A DNA stretch of 6,066 bases from Promethearchaeota archaeon (GCA_016839385.1 JAEOUK010000262.1:1-6066); one strand, 5' to 3'. Shown: positions 1-5,999, counted from the stretch's first letter. Numbers and translations are program-made. The notes: generated from the letters alone by a model not told the origin.

Positions 1-239
1 GGGCAAATACTGCACTTGCTGATGGTCAAGAAGTGGATGTCGTAGGAAGTTCATTAAAAAATTCCGGCAATGGAAAAAAGATATATTTGAATTATCCCCA
101 TGCTAGTGTTATAATTCATGACCCAAAAATTGGTTTCGTTGGAGACTTTTCTTTAACTTGGCTATTCTGGGCAATCGGAGTGATTTCAGTTACCGGAATG
201 GTTATGACGGTTTATATTGTTAGGAAAAGAAGAAAATAA
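1..239 (+). CDS. C-terminal end of a membrane-anchored extracytoplasmic protein (5' partial)
   Basis: The frame is open from the left edge (first full codon at base 3) to a TAA at 237-239, so 78 residues are visible. A GTG at 33 could be read as a start, but the open frame continues upstream without a stop and no promoter is visible before it, so I treat this as the tail of a longer gene. The first ~50 residues are polar and rich in G, N, V and D, ending in a stretch that reads like beta strands (IYLNYPHASVIIHDP). A single hydrophobic helix follows at visible residues ~51-73, then a basic RKRRK end. By the positive-inside rule this suggests a type I topology: the bulk outside, a short basic tail in the cytoplasm. 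The family cannot be recognised from this fragment. A substrate-binding, adhesin-like or sensor ectodomain would all fit. Confidence 0.75.
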   Translation, partial: ANTALADGQEVDVVGSSLKNSGNGKKIYLNYPHASVIIHDPKIGFVGDFSLTWLFWAIGVISVTGMVMTVYIVRKRRK

Positions 240-281
240 TTTTTTTAATTCTTTTTTTATATTTTTATTAATTTTATTATA
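240..281 (+). terminator. T-rich archaeal-type terminator
   Basis: Immediately after the TAA at 237-239 there are four successive T tracts (of seven, seven, five and four T) separated by A-rich gaps, with no GC-rich hairpin before them. Runs of T downstream of the stop are the usual intrinsic terminator of archaeal RNA polymerase. This would isolate the membrane-protein gene from the next one. Confidence 0.6.
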
Positions 282-301
282 TGCACAATCTAAATGGATT
301 A

Positions 302-309
302 TTTATAAT
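302..309 (+). promoter_or_regulatory. TATA-like box for the DUF1801 gene
   Basis: TTTATAAT lies about 48 nt before the ATG at 353. A start of transcription about 25 nt downstream would give a leader of roughly 20-25 nt. The leader is almost pure A/T and has no Shine-Dalgarno motif. A second similar box at 335-346 lies too close to the ATG to serve this start. Confidence 0.4.
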
Positions 310-352
310 ACTGAGGGATGAGTTCAAAAATATTTTTTTATAAATATTCTAT

Positions 353-709
353 ATGCAAAATTCAAATTCTGAAATTCATTCGATTGATGAGTATATTGCA
401 CAATTTCCAGAAGATATACAAAAACTACTAAATAAAATTCGGAAAATCATAAATGAAATAGCACCAGAAGCAATTGAAACCATAAACTACAAGATGCCCA
501 CATTTAAAATAAAAAAGAAAAACTTAGTGCATTTTGCAGCACATAAAAATCATATTGGGTTTTATCCTACCCCCTCAGGGGTTGAAGCTTTTAAGGATGA
601 TTTGAAAGGATTTAAATATTCCAAAGGTGCTATCAAATTTCCATTAAATCAACCAATGCCCTATAATTTGATTAAAAAAATAGTGCAATTTCGACTAAAG
701 GAAATATAA
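353..709 (+). CDS. DUF1801 / YdhG-like domain protein
   Basis: This is a 118-residue soluble protein made of a single DUF1801 domain, close to the usual length of the family. The family's landmarks are visible in order: the helical start (IDEYIAQFP, then KIRKIINEIAPEAIETINYKMP at ~11-49), the central strands (VHFAAHKNHIGFYP, ~59-72), and the C-terminal block (YSKGAIKFPLNQPMP, then IVQFRLKE). Family members have a compact alpha/beta fold. Bacillus subtilis YdhG (Fra) in this group has been described as a frataxin-like iron chaperone, but most members have no tested function and I do not carry that role over. The ATG at 353 is the first in frame after a TAA at 341-343 and starts right before the domain. 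It is flanked by a terminator and its own TATA-like box, so it is probably a single-gene unit. The family is mainly known from bacteria, which makes past transfer possible. Confidence 0.85.
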   Translation: MQNSNSEIHSIDEYIAQFPEDIQKLLNKIRKIINEIAPEAIETINYKMPTFKIKKKNLVHFAAHKNHIGFYPTPSGVEAFKDDLKGFKYSKGAIKFPLNQPMPYNLIKKIVQFRLKEI

Positions 710-755
710 GCAATTTTCTAATGATGATTTGGATGATTTCTCCCATTTATTAGGT

Positions 756-783
756 AAAATTGAAGTTTACTTCAGCTAATTTT
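756..783 (+). repeat. Inverted repeat upstream of the transporter gene
   Basis: TGAAGT (761-766), two T, then ACTTCA (769-774) make a perfect 6-bp dyad. Outer arms AAAATT (756-761) and AATTTT (778-783) extend it with a 3-nt bulge (GCT) on the right. It lies 38-65 nt upstream of the transporter's TATA-like box and ~50 nt after the DUF1801 stop. It could be a regulator binding site. A transcript hairpin is also possible, but no T tract follows, so a terminator role is less likely. Confidence 0.35.
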
Positions 784-820
784 GAAAACTGATATTAATT
801 CATGAAATATTTTGTTAAAA

Positions 821-828
821 ATTTATAT
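821..828 (+). promoter_or_regulatory. TATA-like box for the transporter gene
   Basis: ATTTATAT lies about 53 nt before the ATG at 878. Transcription would start near 850, giving a ~28-nt leader that contains a GGAG motif at 864-867, which fits an archaeal leadered messenger. Seven-base arms AACTGAT (787-793) and ATCAGTT (833-839) flank this box. Confidence 0.45.
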
Positions 829-863
829 TGACATCAGTTGAAAAAGCTGTACCTAAAAAAATT

Positions 864-868
864 GGAGA
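864..868 (+). promoter_or_regulatory. Ribosome binding site deciding the transporter start
   Basis: GGAGA ends nine bases before the ATG at 878, good spacing for a Shine-Dalgarno site. The in-frame ATGs at 884 and 902 would be 15 and 33 bases away. This supports 878 as the start. Confidence 0.5.
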
Positions 869-877
869 AATCAGATA

Positions 878-2314
878 ATGATTATGCAATCTAATAATAC
901 CATGACGCGTAAGGAAAAATGGGTGTTTACATTGATGGTAGTCCCGTTTTACTTAATGGCAGCATCCTACTTCTTAACAATCTATGAATTTTTTCATGAT
1001 TATTTGCAATTAGAGGATACATACTTCTACATTGCATCAATAATTTACATGGTAGTAAACGCAGTAAATGATCCACTTTTAGCTATGTGGAGTGATGGCA
1101 TAGATCCCAAAAAGTTTGGATCTCGAAGGCTTATTTTTATACGATGGGGAGGTCTCTTTTGGGCATTAACTTATGCTTTTACCTATATTCCATGGAGTTT
1201 ATCAAATCAAGTTGTCATGTTCATCCAATATACAGTATTTATGTGCATGTTAGACAACGGTTTATCTCTAGTTATAATGTGTTGGTTAGCTCTCCTTCCA
1301 GAAATGGAAAGTGACAATAGAAATCGAGTGAAAATGGGTTATTTTACAGGAATTGTGATTTTCTTCGCAAGTATAGTGGGTTCATTGATAATTTTTGTTA
1401 AGGATCTAGACGATACATGGGCATATTTCAGGTATTTAACTTGGATAATTGCAGCTGTTGTGATTATATTCACCTTTATCTTTACATCGTTGATTAAGGA
1501 AAGGGAGGAGTTCCATTATGAAAAACCGTATCCTTTCTGGAAAGGTCTGGGTAAGGCGTTAAAAATGAGGTCATTATGGGTTTATATGCTGTGGAACTTA
1601 TTCTTCAATGTCATTCCTGCAGGTTTTGGAGCTTCTTTTATATATCTCTACCTTTTAGTGATCCCTGGATTAAATACTACTATTTATTTCGTTTTAACCT
1701 CGATAGGAACCTTTTTCGTACCTGCAATTGCTTTACGGTTACAAAAGAAGTGGGGTATGAAAAAGACAATCCTCATTATTGGGTCGATTTCTGTTTTCGG
1801 AACTGCCTTAATATATTTGGGGACAATACTTTCTCCATCATATATATTGCAGGATAATCCAATTCCATCAATTATTGCCTTGATCGGTGTGTTATTCTCT
1901 AGTTGGGTAGCAGGTATTCCAAAAGCATTCACAAGCACAATTACAGCACTATCAATGGACGAATTTGAGGTAAAGTATGGTGTACGCCGAGAAACTACGA
2001 TTTTGGGACTAAACGCTTTAATTACCAAACCTGGTGATAGTGTTGGTACTGTAGTCGTGACGGCAGTCCTCACAGCTACGAATTATATTCCTGATAGTTC
2101 AATTCAACCTATTTCTGCATTAAATGGTATACGAACACTAATGTTACTGATTCCAGCGGCATTTATGTTAATAGGTTTGTTCATAATATTATTCTATCCT
2201 CTTTTCGGTAAAAAATTAATGGAATTGGAAGCGGAAATTCAAAGAATTCATGCAGAAAAACAAAAAAATTTAGCTTCGATTCAAGAAAGACAAGAAAGCG
2301 GTACACCGTCTTAA
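878..2314 (+). CDS. MFS transporter of the GPH (MelB-like, MFS_2) family
   Basis: A 478-residue inner-membrane protein with about twelve hydrophobic helices, the usual size for glycoside-pentoside-hexuronide:cation symporters. The helix 2 motif NAVNDPLLAMWSD (61-73) is followed by a basic loop (KKFGSRR, 78-84), as in the family. A proline-glutamate loop after helix 4 (LLPEM, 139-143) and the half-two signature EFEVKYGVRRETT with helix 11 NALITKPGDSVG are also present. K384 lines up by eye with the helix 11 lysine (K377) of MelB. In the helix 2 site D65 matches MelB D59, but N61 stands where MelB has D55, and no acidic residue is obvious at the D124 position. Na+ coupling may therefore be weakened or replaced by H+. 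The C-terminus (~446-470) is a charged, helical, possibly coiled-coil cytoplasmic tail. The esterase gene follows 69 bases later, suggesting import of an ester-bearing or glycosidic compound. The substrate cannot be read from sequence. Confidence 0.88.
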   Translation: MIMQSNNTMTRKEKWVFTLMVVPFYLMAASYFLTIYEFFHDYLQLEDTYFYIASIIYMVVNAVNDPLLAMWSDGIDPKKFGSRRLIFIRWGGLFWALTYAFTYIPWSLSNQVVMFIQYTVFMCMLDNGLSLVIMCWLALLPEMESDNRNRVKMGYFTGIVIFFASIVGSLIIFVKDLDDTWAYFRYLTWIIAAVVIIFTFIFTSLIKEREEFHYEKPYPFWKGLGKALKMRSLWVYMLWNLFFNVIPAGFGASFIYLYLLVIPGLNTTIYFVLTSIGTFFVPAIALRLQKKWGMKKTILIIGSISVFGTALIYLGTILSPSYILQDNPIPSIIALIGVLFSSWVAGIPKAFTSTITALSMDEFEVKYGVRRETTILGLNALITKPGDSVGTVVVTAVLTATNYIPDSSIQPISALNGIRTLMLLIPAAFMLIGLFIILFYPLFGKKLMELEAEIQRIHAEKQKNLASIQERQESGTPS

Positions 2315-2321
2315 ATAATTC

Positions 2322-2336
2322 TATTTTTCTCTTTCA
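2322..2336 (+). terminator. Short T/C-rich tract after the transporter gene
   Basis: Seven bases past the TAA at 2312-2314 is a pyrimidine-rich run with one T5 and one T3. It is weaker than the tract at 240-281, so readthrough into the esterase gene is likely. It could act as a partial terminator. Confidence 0.25.
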
Positions 2337-2342
2337 AATGAG

Positions 2343-2350
2343 TATAAATA
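2343..2350 (+). promoter_or_regulatory. TATA-like box for the esterase gene
   Basis: TATAAATA is close to the archaeal consensus and lies about 38 nt (centre) before the ATG at 2384. Transcription would start near 2371-2374 and leave a leader of only about 10-13 nt, with no clear Shine-Dalgarno motif. The predicted start falls inside a 10-bp palindrome (2368-2377). Confidence 0.5.
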
Positions 2351-2365
2351 GAGAAACTACTATCC

Positions 2366-2382
2366 ATTCAATATTGATGAAT
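2366..2382 (+). repeat. Nested palindrome between esterase promoter and start codon
   Basis: TCAATATTGA (2368-2377) is a perfect 10-bp palindrome. Overlapping it, ATTCA (2366-2370) and TGAAT (2378-2382) form a second dyad. The site covers the predicted transcription start and ends just before the ATG at 2384, where a bound repressor would block initiation. A chance origin is possible in such AT-rich DNA. Confidence 0.3.
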
Positions 2383-2383
2383 C

Positions 2384-3889
2384 ATGAAAATTACAATTAA
2401 AACACGGTTAGGAGATATAATTGGTAAACAGGAAGAGAATCACCAAGAATTTTTGGGAATTCGATATGCTAAACCTCCAGTAGGGGAACTGAGATTTCAA
2501 TCCCCCATCCTTATTGATGAATGGCAACCCCCTCAAGATGCAACACAATATGGGGCGATGTGTTATCAATCCCATCCAGATGATCCTCCTATTAATCTTC
2601 CTGAAAGTGAAGATTGTTTATTTTTAAACATCTATACTCCTGCAGCAGATGATAAAGACCGTCCTGTAATGGTGTATATTCATGGTGGAGGCTATGTAAT
2701 TGGTTCTGCTTCTCGACCACGTCTTCATGGTGCCAATTTGGCTTTAAGGGGAGATGTTGTGGTGGTTACTATTCAATATCGTCTCGGTATTCTCGGATTT
2801 TTCAATTATGACGGCATTGCTCCAAATATAGGTATACAAGATCAAATCTGCGCTTTACAGTGGATCCAAAAGAATATTCCTGATTATGGGGGAGACTCGA
2901 ATAATGTTACGATTATGGGACAGAGCGCGGGTTCTATGTCAGTTGGTTGGTTAATGGTCTCTCCTAAAGCAAACGGCTTATTTCACAAAGCCATCGGGCA
3001 AAGTGGAGCAATAGGTTTTGACAACAAAATGAATTTATTTGGAAATTCTCAGAAAACACGGGAAAAATTCTTTAAAAATCTCCAAACTCCAAAAACTGAT
3101 CTGAAATCCCTTCAACAGATGCCTATTGAAAAACTAATTGAAGCTGAGCAGAATATGATGGAAGGAAATTTCTTAACTGATCGTTATTTCTTTCCTTTCC
3201 CTGATGGAGAAATCATTCCAAAGGATTATAAAAGTGCATGGATTACTGGGCATGCAAAGGAAATTCCCTTGATTATCGGTTTAAATGCTGAAGAGCTTCC
3301 GTTATTCTCTTCTGGGATGATTCCTGGAAAATTAAAACAATGGTTTATAAAAAACGCGCTAGTAAATGGACTAAGAAAAGAATTAGGAGCATCCAAAGAG
3401 CAATTTGAAGAGTTATTAGAACCGTATGTAAAATATTTTCAAGGTAAGACGCATCATAAGTATGCAATTTATGAAGCTTTTATTGCAGATATGGCGTTTT
3501 GGGTATTCACAAATAAGGTCGCAGAATTACATAGCACATTGAATGATACTTATGTATACTTGCTGAATTATAAAGCACCTAAGATTAATGCCTCTCCTCA
3601 CTGTTTTGATTTAATGTTCATGTTTGGACATCCCACGAGTAGAGATTTTGCTAAAGGTCTATGGTTAGAAGGGACGGAAGAACAGATTATGCTGTCTAAC
3701 CAGATGATGGATGCATGGTTAAATTTTGCCCGATTTGGGGATCCAAACCATGGATTTATACCATCATGGGAAAAATATGAAAAGAATGAACGTTCAACTA
3801 TGGTTTTCGATGTTCCTTGTAAAATTGTTAAATCCCCACGTGAGGAAATTCGATTAGCATGGGAAAAATTAATTCAGTCTCAGTCCTAA
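2384..3889 (+). CDS. Type-B carboxylesterase (alpha/beta hydrolase)
   Basis: A 501-residue enzyme of the carboxylesterase/cholinesterase family, at its usual length, that hydrolyses carboxylic esters to alcohol and acid. The N-terminus has the family opening (FLGIRYAKPPVGELRF, ~23-38). The EDCLFLNIYTP motif (76-86) fits carboxylesterase type-B signature 2. HGGG (100-103) forms the oxyanion hole. The nucleophile elbow GQSAG (179-183) puts the serine at S181. The acid is E304 (NAEEL, where the family usually has EG), and the histidine is H406 in SPHCFDLMFMFG. In signature 1 the usual FGG is YGG (168-170). C60 and C78 match the positions that form a disulfide in secreted relatives, yet no signal peptide is present, so a cytosolic location is inferred. 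The ATG at 2384 starts just before the conserved domain. It follows the transporter on the same strand and likely acts on the imported compound. The acyl or alcohol group cannot be predicted. Confidence 0.93.
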   Translation: MKITIKTRLGDIIGKQEENHQEFLGIRYAKPPVGELRFQSPILIDEWQPPQDATQYGAMCYQSHPDDPPINLPESEDCLFLNIYTPAADDKDRPVMVYIHGGGYVIGSASRPRLHGANLALRGDVVVVTIQYRLGILGFFNYDGIAPNIGIQDQICALQWIQKNIPDYGGDSNNVTIMGQSAGSMSVGWLMVSPKANGLFHKAIGQSGAIGFDNKMNLFGNSQKTREKFFKNLQTPKTDLKSLQQMPIEKLIEAEQNMMEGNFLTDRYFFPFPDGEIIPKDYKSAWITGHAKEIPLIIGLNAEELPLFSSGMIPGKLKQWFIKNALVNGLRKELGASKEQFEELLEPYVKYFQGKTHHKYAIYEAFIADMAFWVFTNKVAELHSTLNDTYVYLLNYKAPKINASPHCFDLMFMFGHPTSRDFAKGLWLEGTEEQIMLSNQMMDAWLNFARFGDPNHGFIPSWEKYEKNERSTMVFDVPCKIVKSPREEIRLAWEKLIQSQS

Positions 3890-3923
3890 ATCGAAAAATT
3901 TTATTCACTTTATTTTACTATCC
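3890..3923. terminator. Convergent T/A-rich terminator region
   Basis: Only 34 bases separate the stops of the esterase (+) and the zinc-ribbon gene (-). The stretch holds T tracts for the plus strand (TTTTATT, TTTATTTTA) and, near 3894-3902, an A5T4 run that gives a T5 tract for the minus strand. It could end both transcripts. Confidence 0.4.
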
Positions 3924-4313
3924 CTATCGATATAAATCGCTATAAATATCATAAAATTTCCTTTGCAAAACTATATCAGTCTGGATAAGAAAATGTACTT
4001 CTTCCACGGTACGTTCAATTTTCTCCTTATCTCTGAAAATATACTCCTTCTTGTTAATTTCGATGTCATAAATAGGTACATTTTTTCTAAAGAACGCCCG
4101 AATCATATATTTACTAGCATCTTTTAGGACATGTTTGAACTCGTCGATAGTTATTTTGTAGCCGTTTCCGTACTCTTTTTCTGTTAATTCTTCAAAAATC
4201 TCTTTCGGATTAGTTTTACCGCAATAAGGACAGGTTATTTTCTCAATATTCTCAGATTGCCGTATTTGAAATGCATATTTACATTTCCCACATTTTAGAA
4301 ATTTTTTTGCCAT
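3924..4313 (-). CDS. Small protein with N-terminal zinc ribbon, function unknown
   Basis: A 129-residue soluble protein. Two CxxC knuckles, C8-GK-C11 and C28-PY-C31, are 16 residues apart and make a classical zinc ribbon. The second continues as CPYCGKTNP. The rest (~38-129) is rich in K, E, I, Y and F and looks mixed alpha/beta, ending in a helical stretch (VHFLIQTDIVLQRKFYDIYSDLYR region). It has no further metal motif, membrane segment or catalytic signature. I do not recognise the C-terminal part. Ribbons of this kind occur in archaeal transcription, RNA-binding and ribosome-associated proteins, so nucleic-acid or protein binding is a reasonable guess only. The gene converges on the esterase and diverges from the membrane-protein gene at 4434. 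It has its own TATA-like box placed for a leaderless transcript, which supports the ATG at 4311-4313. A divergently read regulator of the neighbouring operon is possible but not shown. Confidence 0.8.
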   Translation of the reverse strand: MAKKFLKCGKCKYAFQIRQSENIEKITCPYCGKTNPKEIFEELTEKEYGNGYKITIDEFKHVLKDASKYMIRAFFRKNVPIYDIEINKKEYIFRDKEKIERTVEEVHFLIQTDIVLQRKFYDIYSDLYR

Positions 4314-4336
4314 GAAGAATCTACATAATGGTAATG

Positions 4337-4344
4337 ATTTATAG
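4337..4344 (-). promoter_or_regulatory. TATA-like box for the zinc-ribbon gene
   Basis: Read on the minus strand this is CTATAAAT. Its centre is about 27 nt from the A of the start codon at 4313, so transcription would begin at or next to the ATG, giving a leaderless messenger. Confidence 0.5.
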
Positions 4345-4401
4345 AAATAAAAAAATCACCCTCATAAAACTTACATAATTACTCACATTGTGTAGAAGCA
4401 A

Positions 4402-4409
4402 TTTTATAG
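4402..4409 (+). promoter_or_regulatory. TATA-like box for the anchored toroid-like protein gene
   Basis: TTTTATAG has its centre about 28 nt before the ATG at 4434. Transcription would start near 4431-4434, downstream of the TTG at 4428. This favours a leaderless messenger beginning at the ATG. A weak dyad, CACA-T-TGTG (4384-4392), lies just upstream. Confidence 0.5.
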
Positions 4410-4433
4410 TTACAATTTGAATATCAATTGTCA

Positions 4434-5999
4434 ATGAGAATTCGAAAAAATAAACCTAAAATTTGGACTCGTGTAATTAAAGGATGTCTCGTAATCACCC
4501 CAATTATACTTGTTTCATTATTTTTTTCCTCAGTAATGGGAAAATTTGACGAATTAGCCGCATTTACTCAAGAATATGAACCCGATCCAAGTGAATTTTT
4601 AGATGGAAACTATACTCGATTTGCTGAAATGGCAGAATTTTATGATAATCGTTTTGAACTTTATCATATTCCTCTAAATATGAGTACGGATACCGTATTT
4701 ACAGATAATTCATGCGAAACAGTAGAATATTACCAATATTCTGATAATACTGGACAATGGACAGGTCTTGCAATCACGGGATGGGTGTACAAATATCTTG
4801 CTGCAATCAGAGATGACAATAGCACCATGAAAACCGATAGTTTGCGAGTTATAAGAAAACTCTTCCATGGAATGTCAATGCAATTAGCCGTACCCAATGG
4901 AGGTCTCGGTTCAGAATATGGAGGAATTTTAGCAAGAGGGTGGGCAGATCCGAAGTTTAGAAATATTTCCGAATTTTACTTTCAAGACACAACTCCAGGA
5001 CCAGATGGCAAGTACACTCAACATCATAATGGAACTGGAATCTACTCCAATTTTCGCTGGAGGGGGTATACGTCTTTGGATGAATATAGTGGTTTTCTCA
5101 GTGGATTAAGCTTCGTCTATAAATATGTCCAAGAGCCCGACATACAAGCAATCGCACGTTTAATGATCGATCAAGTAGCACACAATTTTCTGGAAACAAA
5201 TTGGTTAGGGTTAGACTTTCATGGAGGGCTAACGGGAGTTTCCATGAAATCTCGGTTTTTCCAAAGCGGAGCTTGGGCTGCTTTAGTTTTGAAATTAGGT
5301 GCGCTAACTTTTCCAGAAAAATACTGGCAAATTTATTATCACTATGTTGTAGAAGAATTATACGGACAATGGGCGGTAATGGGGTCACAAATCGAAGTTG
5401 TAGCAAATTACTATGCGTTTGCATTTAGTTACCATGTTTGTTTTGCACTATTAACTCTAGAAACTAATGCTCAAATTCGAATCCTATTCTATCGAATTTT
5501 TGAGGAGTCTATCTTTAAATATACCGATAATCATCGAAATCCATTTTATAATATGATTTTATTGATTTTGAATTATTTACCAGGGGAAAATCCCATTTTG
5601 GAACGTGATGTAGAAGATCAATTAATGCGATATGATTGCGAATTTCATTTTCCTGATAGAAGATTAGGGCATAAAAATGCATCATTAGACAGTAGTTATG
5701 TTTTTGTGAATAATATAGATGAATTAAATGATTTCTTAGACAATAATTGGCTGGGGTGGTTATATAGACCGTTTTATTTTGAAATTGAACGGGACGATAA
5801 ATTTTACAGTAAACCACTTACCGTGGAGTACATGCCTGGAGATATCTTTATTTGGGAAGAAAACCCGTTTGAAGATTACACAGATAGATTAGGAAATACA
5901 AATCCGCGTTATGAATATGCTGGCTTTAGTTTTACGGTGGTATATTGGATGGGGCGAGGAGCAGGATACTTTCCCGCAAGTGGAGTGAGGATATCATGA
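4434..5999 (+). CDS. Membrane-anchored, probably helical-toroid extracytoplasmic protein, unknown family
   Basis: A 521-residue protein, counted from the ATG at 4434. An in-frame TTG at 4428 adds two residues but lies upstream of the likely transcription start. A basic N-terminus (RIRKNKPK) precedes one hydrophobic helix (~17-35), a signal anchor or signal peptide, so the rest should be outside. The body alternates amphipathic helices with Gly/Trp/Asp-rich loops: DNTGQWTG (104-111), a GGLGSEYGG loop (~156-164), TSLDEYSG (213-220), DFHGGLTG (~261-268). This helix-loop rhythm is that of alpha/alpha-barrel proteins, which include many carbohydrate-active enzymes. That fold is inference. The C-terminus has a distinct block: PGDIFIWEENPF (~468-479), then YAGFSFTVVYWMGRGAGYF (~495-513). 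I recall similar YWMGR endings in uncharacterised bacterial proteins but no named family. Six N-x-S/T sequons are present, not clearly above chance. The stop overlaps the next gene's ATG, so the two are coupled. Confidence 0.8.
   Translation: MRIRKNKPKIWTRVIKGCLVITPIILVSLFFSSVMGKFDELAAFTQEYEPDPSEFLDGNYTRFAEMAEFYDNRFELYHIPLNMSTDTVFTDNSCETVEYYQYSDNTGQWTGLAITGWVYKYLAAIRDDNSTMKTDSLRVIRKLFHGMSMQLAVPNGGLGSEYGGILARGWADPKFRNISEFYFQDTTPGPDGKYTQHHNGTGIYSNFRWRGYTSLDEYSGFLSGLSFVYKYVQEPDIQAIARLMIDQVAHNFLETNWLGLDFHGGLTGVSMKSRFFQSGAWAALVLKLGALTFPEKYWQIYYHYVVEELYGQWAVMGSQIEVVANYYAFAFSYHVCFALLTLETNAQIRILFYRIFEESIFKYTDNHRNPFYNMILLILNYLPGENPILERDVEDQLMRYDCEFHFPDRRLGHKNASLDSSYVFVNNIDELNDFLDNNWLGWLYRPFYFEIERDDKFYSKPLTVEYMPGDIFIWEENPFEDYTDRLGNTNPRYEYAGFSFTVVYWMGRGAGYFPASGVRIS
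5982..5990 (+). promoter_or_regulatory. Strong Shine-Dalgarno site inside the end of the preceding gene
   Basis: GGAGTGAGG ends five bases before the ATG at 5996 and closely resembles the anti-16S complement GGAGGTGAT. It sits in the last codons of the upstream gene. This fits an archaeal operon in which the first gene is leaderless and internal genes use Shine-Dalgarno sites. Confidence 0.65.

Noticed and set aside
33..239. A complete 68-residue gene starting at GTG 33
   Set aside because: The frame is open upstream to the window edge and no promoter or ribosome binding site precedes the GTG. A truncated larger gene explains it better.
335..346. A second TATA-like box just before the DUF1801 ATG
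   Set aside because: It would place the transcription start inside the coding region, and no other in-frame ATG occurs before codon 48, in the middle of the domain. The stretch is simply A/T.
318..431. Short reading frame at ATG 318, preceded by GAGGG
   Set aside because: It is out of frame with the DUF1801 gene, about 37 codons long, overlaps that gene's conserved start and gives no recognisable protein.
721..753. Possible 10-codon upstream peptide and the doubled GATGATTT (723-730, 732-739)
   Set aside because: It lies upstream of the transporter's predicted transcript start, so it could not act as a leader peptide. Two copies of a short AT-rich word are not evidence of a repeat array.
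1576..2073. Reading frames on both strands nested in the transporter gene
   Set aside because: They lie wholly inside a well-supported membrane-protein gene, lack domain features and have no starts with promoter or ribosome signals.
3927..3955. Repeated ATAAAT words resembling TATA boxes near the esterase/zinc-ribbon junction
   Set aside because: They are the codons of the zinc-ribbon protein's C-terminus (IYSDLYR), and no gene start lies at a suitable distance on either strand.
5098..5817. Reading frames on both strands nested in the 4434-5999 gene
   Set aside because: They are shadows of the long plus-strand frame, with low-quality composition and no supporting signals.
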